From Nematopogon swammerdamellus (taxonomy: Eukaryota > Arthropoda > Insecta > Lepidoptera > Adelidae): 64,000 nucleotides of DNA. Below the pieces are notes generated by a model that saw nothing but the letters and a program-made list of their open reading frames with translations, ran no database searches and was not told the DNA's origin. This document shows positions 63,253 to 64,000 of the stretch, in pieces. Each line of letters opens with the position of its first letter. Position 1 is the first letter of the stretch. The stretch spans positions 15,283,395 through 15,347,394 of the forward strand of contig OX336345.1 of assembly GCA_946902875.1 (NCBI GenBank), in the 5' to 3' direction. A program made the translations under genes and the position numbers.

Positions 63253-63752
63253 ATATAAGGTCTTTCAAAATTAGTTCAGAGTACGCTAAGGGGGGGTTCT
63301 GTATCGGAAATAGATCACTTTTGAAGAACAAAGAATTTTTTTTTACAAAAATTTTTTTTTATAATTATGTAAAATGTAAAAAATTTATAAATTTAGTAAT
63401 CATTTCAGTTTCATGCCAGGAATAAAAAAGTCTTCCAACACATAGATCTCTTTCTTTCAGAAATTGTGAAAAACCACAATTTTAGTTTTATTAGTATGGA
63501 ATAGAAAGAATTTGATTTTTTTTACCAACTTACACATGTTAGATCATAATGGTGATGAAGACTTCTTTGTTACTGTTATGAAACTGAATCGATTAGGCTA
63601 TAAAAATCAACCACCTATTTTTTTATTTAAATACATAAAAAAATATTTTACATAAAAAAAGCCCAATAGGTTTTTTTATATAGGTTTTACTCCCTATATG
63701 ATACAGAACCCCCCCCTTAGCGTACTCTGAACAAATTTTGGAAGACCTTATA
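63253..63752. mobile_element. Inverted-repeat element, copy 2 (about 500 bp), opposite orientation
   Basis: It has the same 50-bp ends as 39599-40064, but the internal order is reversed (ATAGATCACTTTTGAAGAAC next to the left end; GGTTTTACTCCCTATATGA next to the right). The interiors are closely similar, so both copies came from one source. Confidence 0.88.
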
Positions 63753-63872
63753 TAATATTTTATATATTTTGTAATTTTATGTATTCGCAGAAGTACCTTT
63801 TATTTATTTAGCATGCACTTACATGTATTATGCACCTAGGCATTCTTATTATTAATTATTTTATCTTCAATT

Positions 63873-64000
63873 CCAGCGGCGACTCCTCTCAGTTGGCGAG
63901 GTTGGCGCCGCCAAACCGAATAAAATGAATGACACCATTAATACAGAAGTATCAGGCTAAAATAAATGTGAAAAAATTTCGGAGTTATATTATTTAAGTC
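63873..64000. repeat. Right copy of the direct repeat at 3239-3366
   Basis: It starts CCAGCGGCGACTCCTCTCAG and is cut by the window edge after TTATTTAAGTC. It is in the same orientation as the left copy. Confidence 0.85.

Overview
The window looks like nuclear DNA of a moth or butterfly (Lepidoptera). It is AT-rich, has spliced genes with GT-AG introns, and is crowded with insect-type non-LTR retrotransposon pieces (CR1/Jockey-like and an R2-like type with a restriction-like endonuclease), tRNA/5S-headed SINEs, short hAT-type and TA-flanked inverted-repeat elements, and dispersed repeats that I recognise from lepidopteran genomes (the 'agggttccgta' and 'ggccaagtgcgagtcg' families). Genus and species cannot be read from it.

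Host genes. (1) At the left edge, on the minus strand, is the N-terminal part of a BED/C2H2 zinc-finger protein of the hAT-transposase / CGGBP1-like type (<1-460). (2) A chitin-binding cuticle protein gene of the CPAP1 type (one peritrophin-A/CBM14 domain) runs on the plus strand from 18068 to 38892. Four exons are visible and the signal-peptide exon was not found; its 14-kb first visible intron is packed with transposons. (3) A complete six-exon DCUN1D4/5 (DCN1-like, cullin neddylation) gene runs on the plus strand from 51336 to 57722 and gives a 254-residue protein whose exon phases all agree. A 61-codon open frame at 3891-4076 behind a GC-rich stretch is a possible small gene or first exon.

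Layout. 1-4.2 kb: hAT-like ORF, GC-rich island, a SINE, a TA-flanked element and the 61-codon frame. 4.6-17.9 kb: intergenic, with SINEs, a LINE 3' end, a 1.3-kb foldback element, a higher-order tandem repeat and several long hairpins. 18-39.3 kb: CPAP1 gene with intronic hAT elements, SINEs and LINE remnants, plus a 0.67-kb CA-rich minisatellite that starts almost at a splice donor. 39.6-51 kb: intergenic, with an inverted-repeat element, a SINE, tandem duplications, a 942-bp hAT-type element with a clean 8-bp target duplication, and a Jockey RT relic. 51.3-57.7 kb: DCUN1D4/5. 57.7-64 kb: downstream DNA with SINE and LINE relics, a second copy of the inverted-repeat element and a second copy of the repeat found at 3239.

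The most unusual structure is a tandem array of the first coding exon of DCUN1D4/5: five full copies and two broken ones at a 151-152-bp spacing, most keeping the ATG, the open frame and the GT donor in the same phase. Second is a SINE family whose head joins a tRNA-like A box to a 5S-rRNA-like promoter and whose body shares ordered blocks with a different, tRNA-headed SINE family in the same window. All calls come from reading the sequence; no database search was run.
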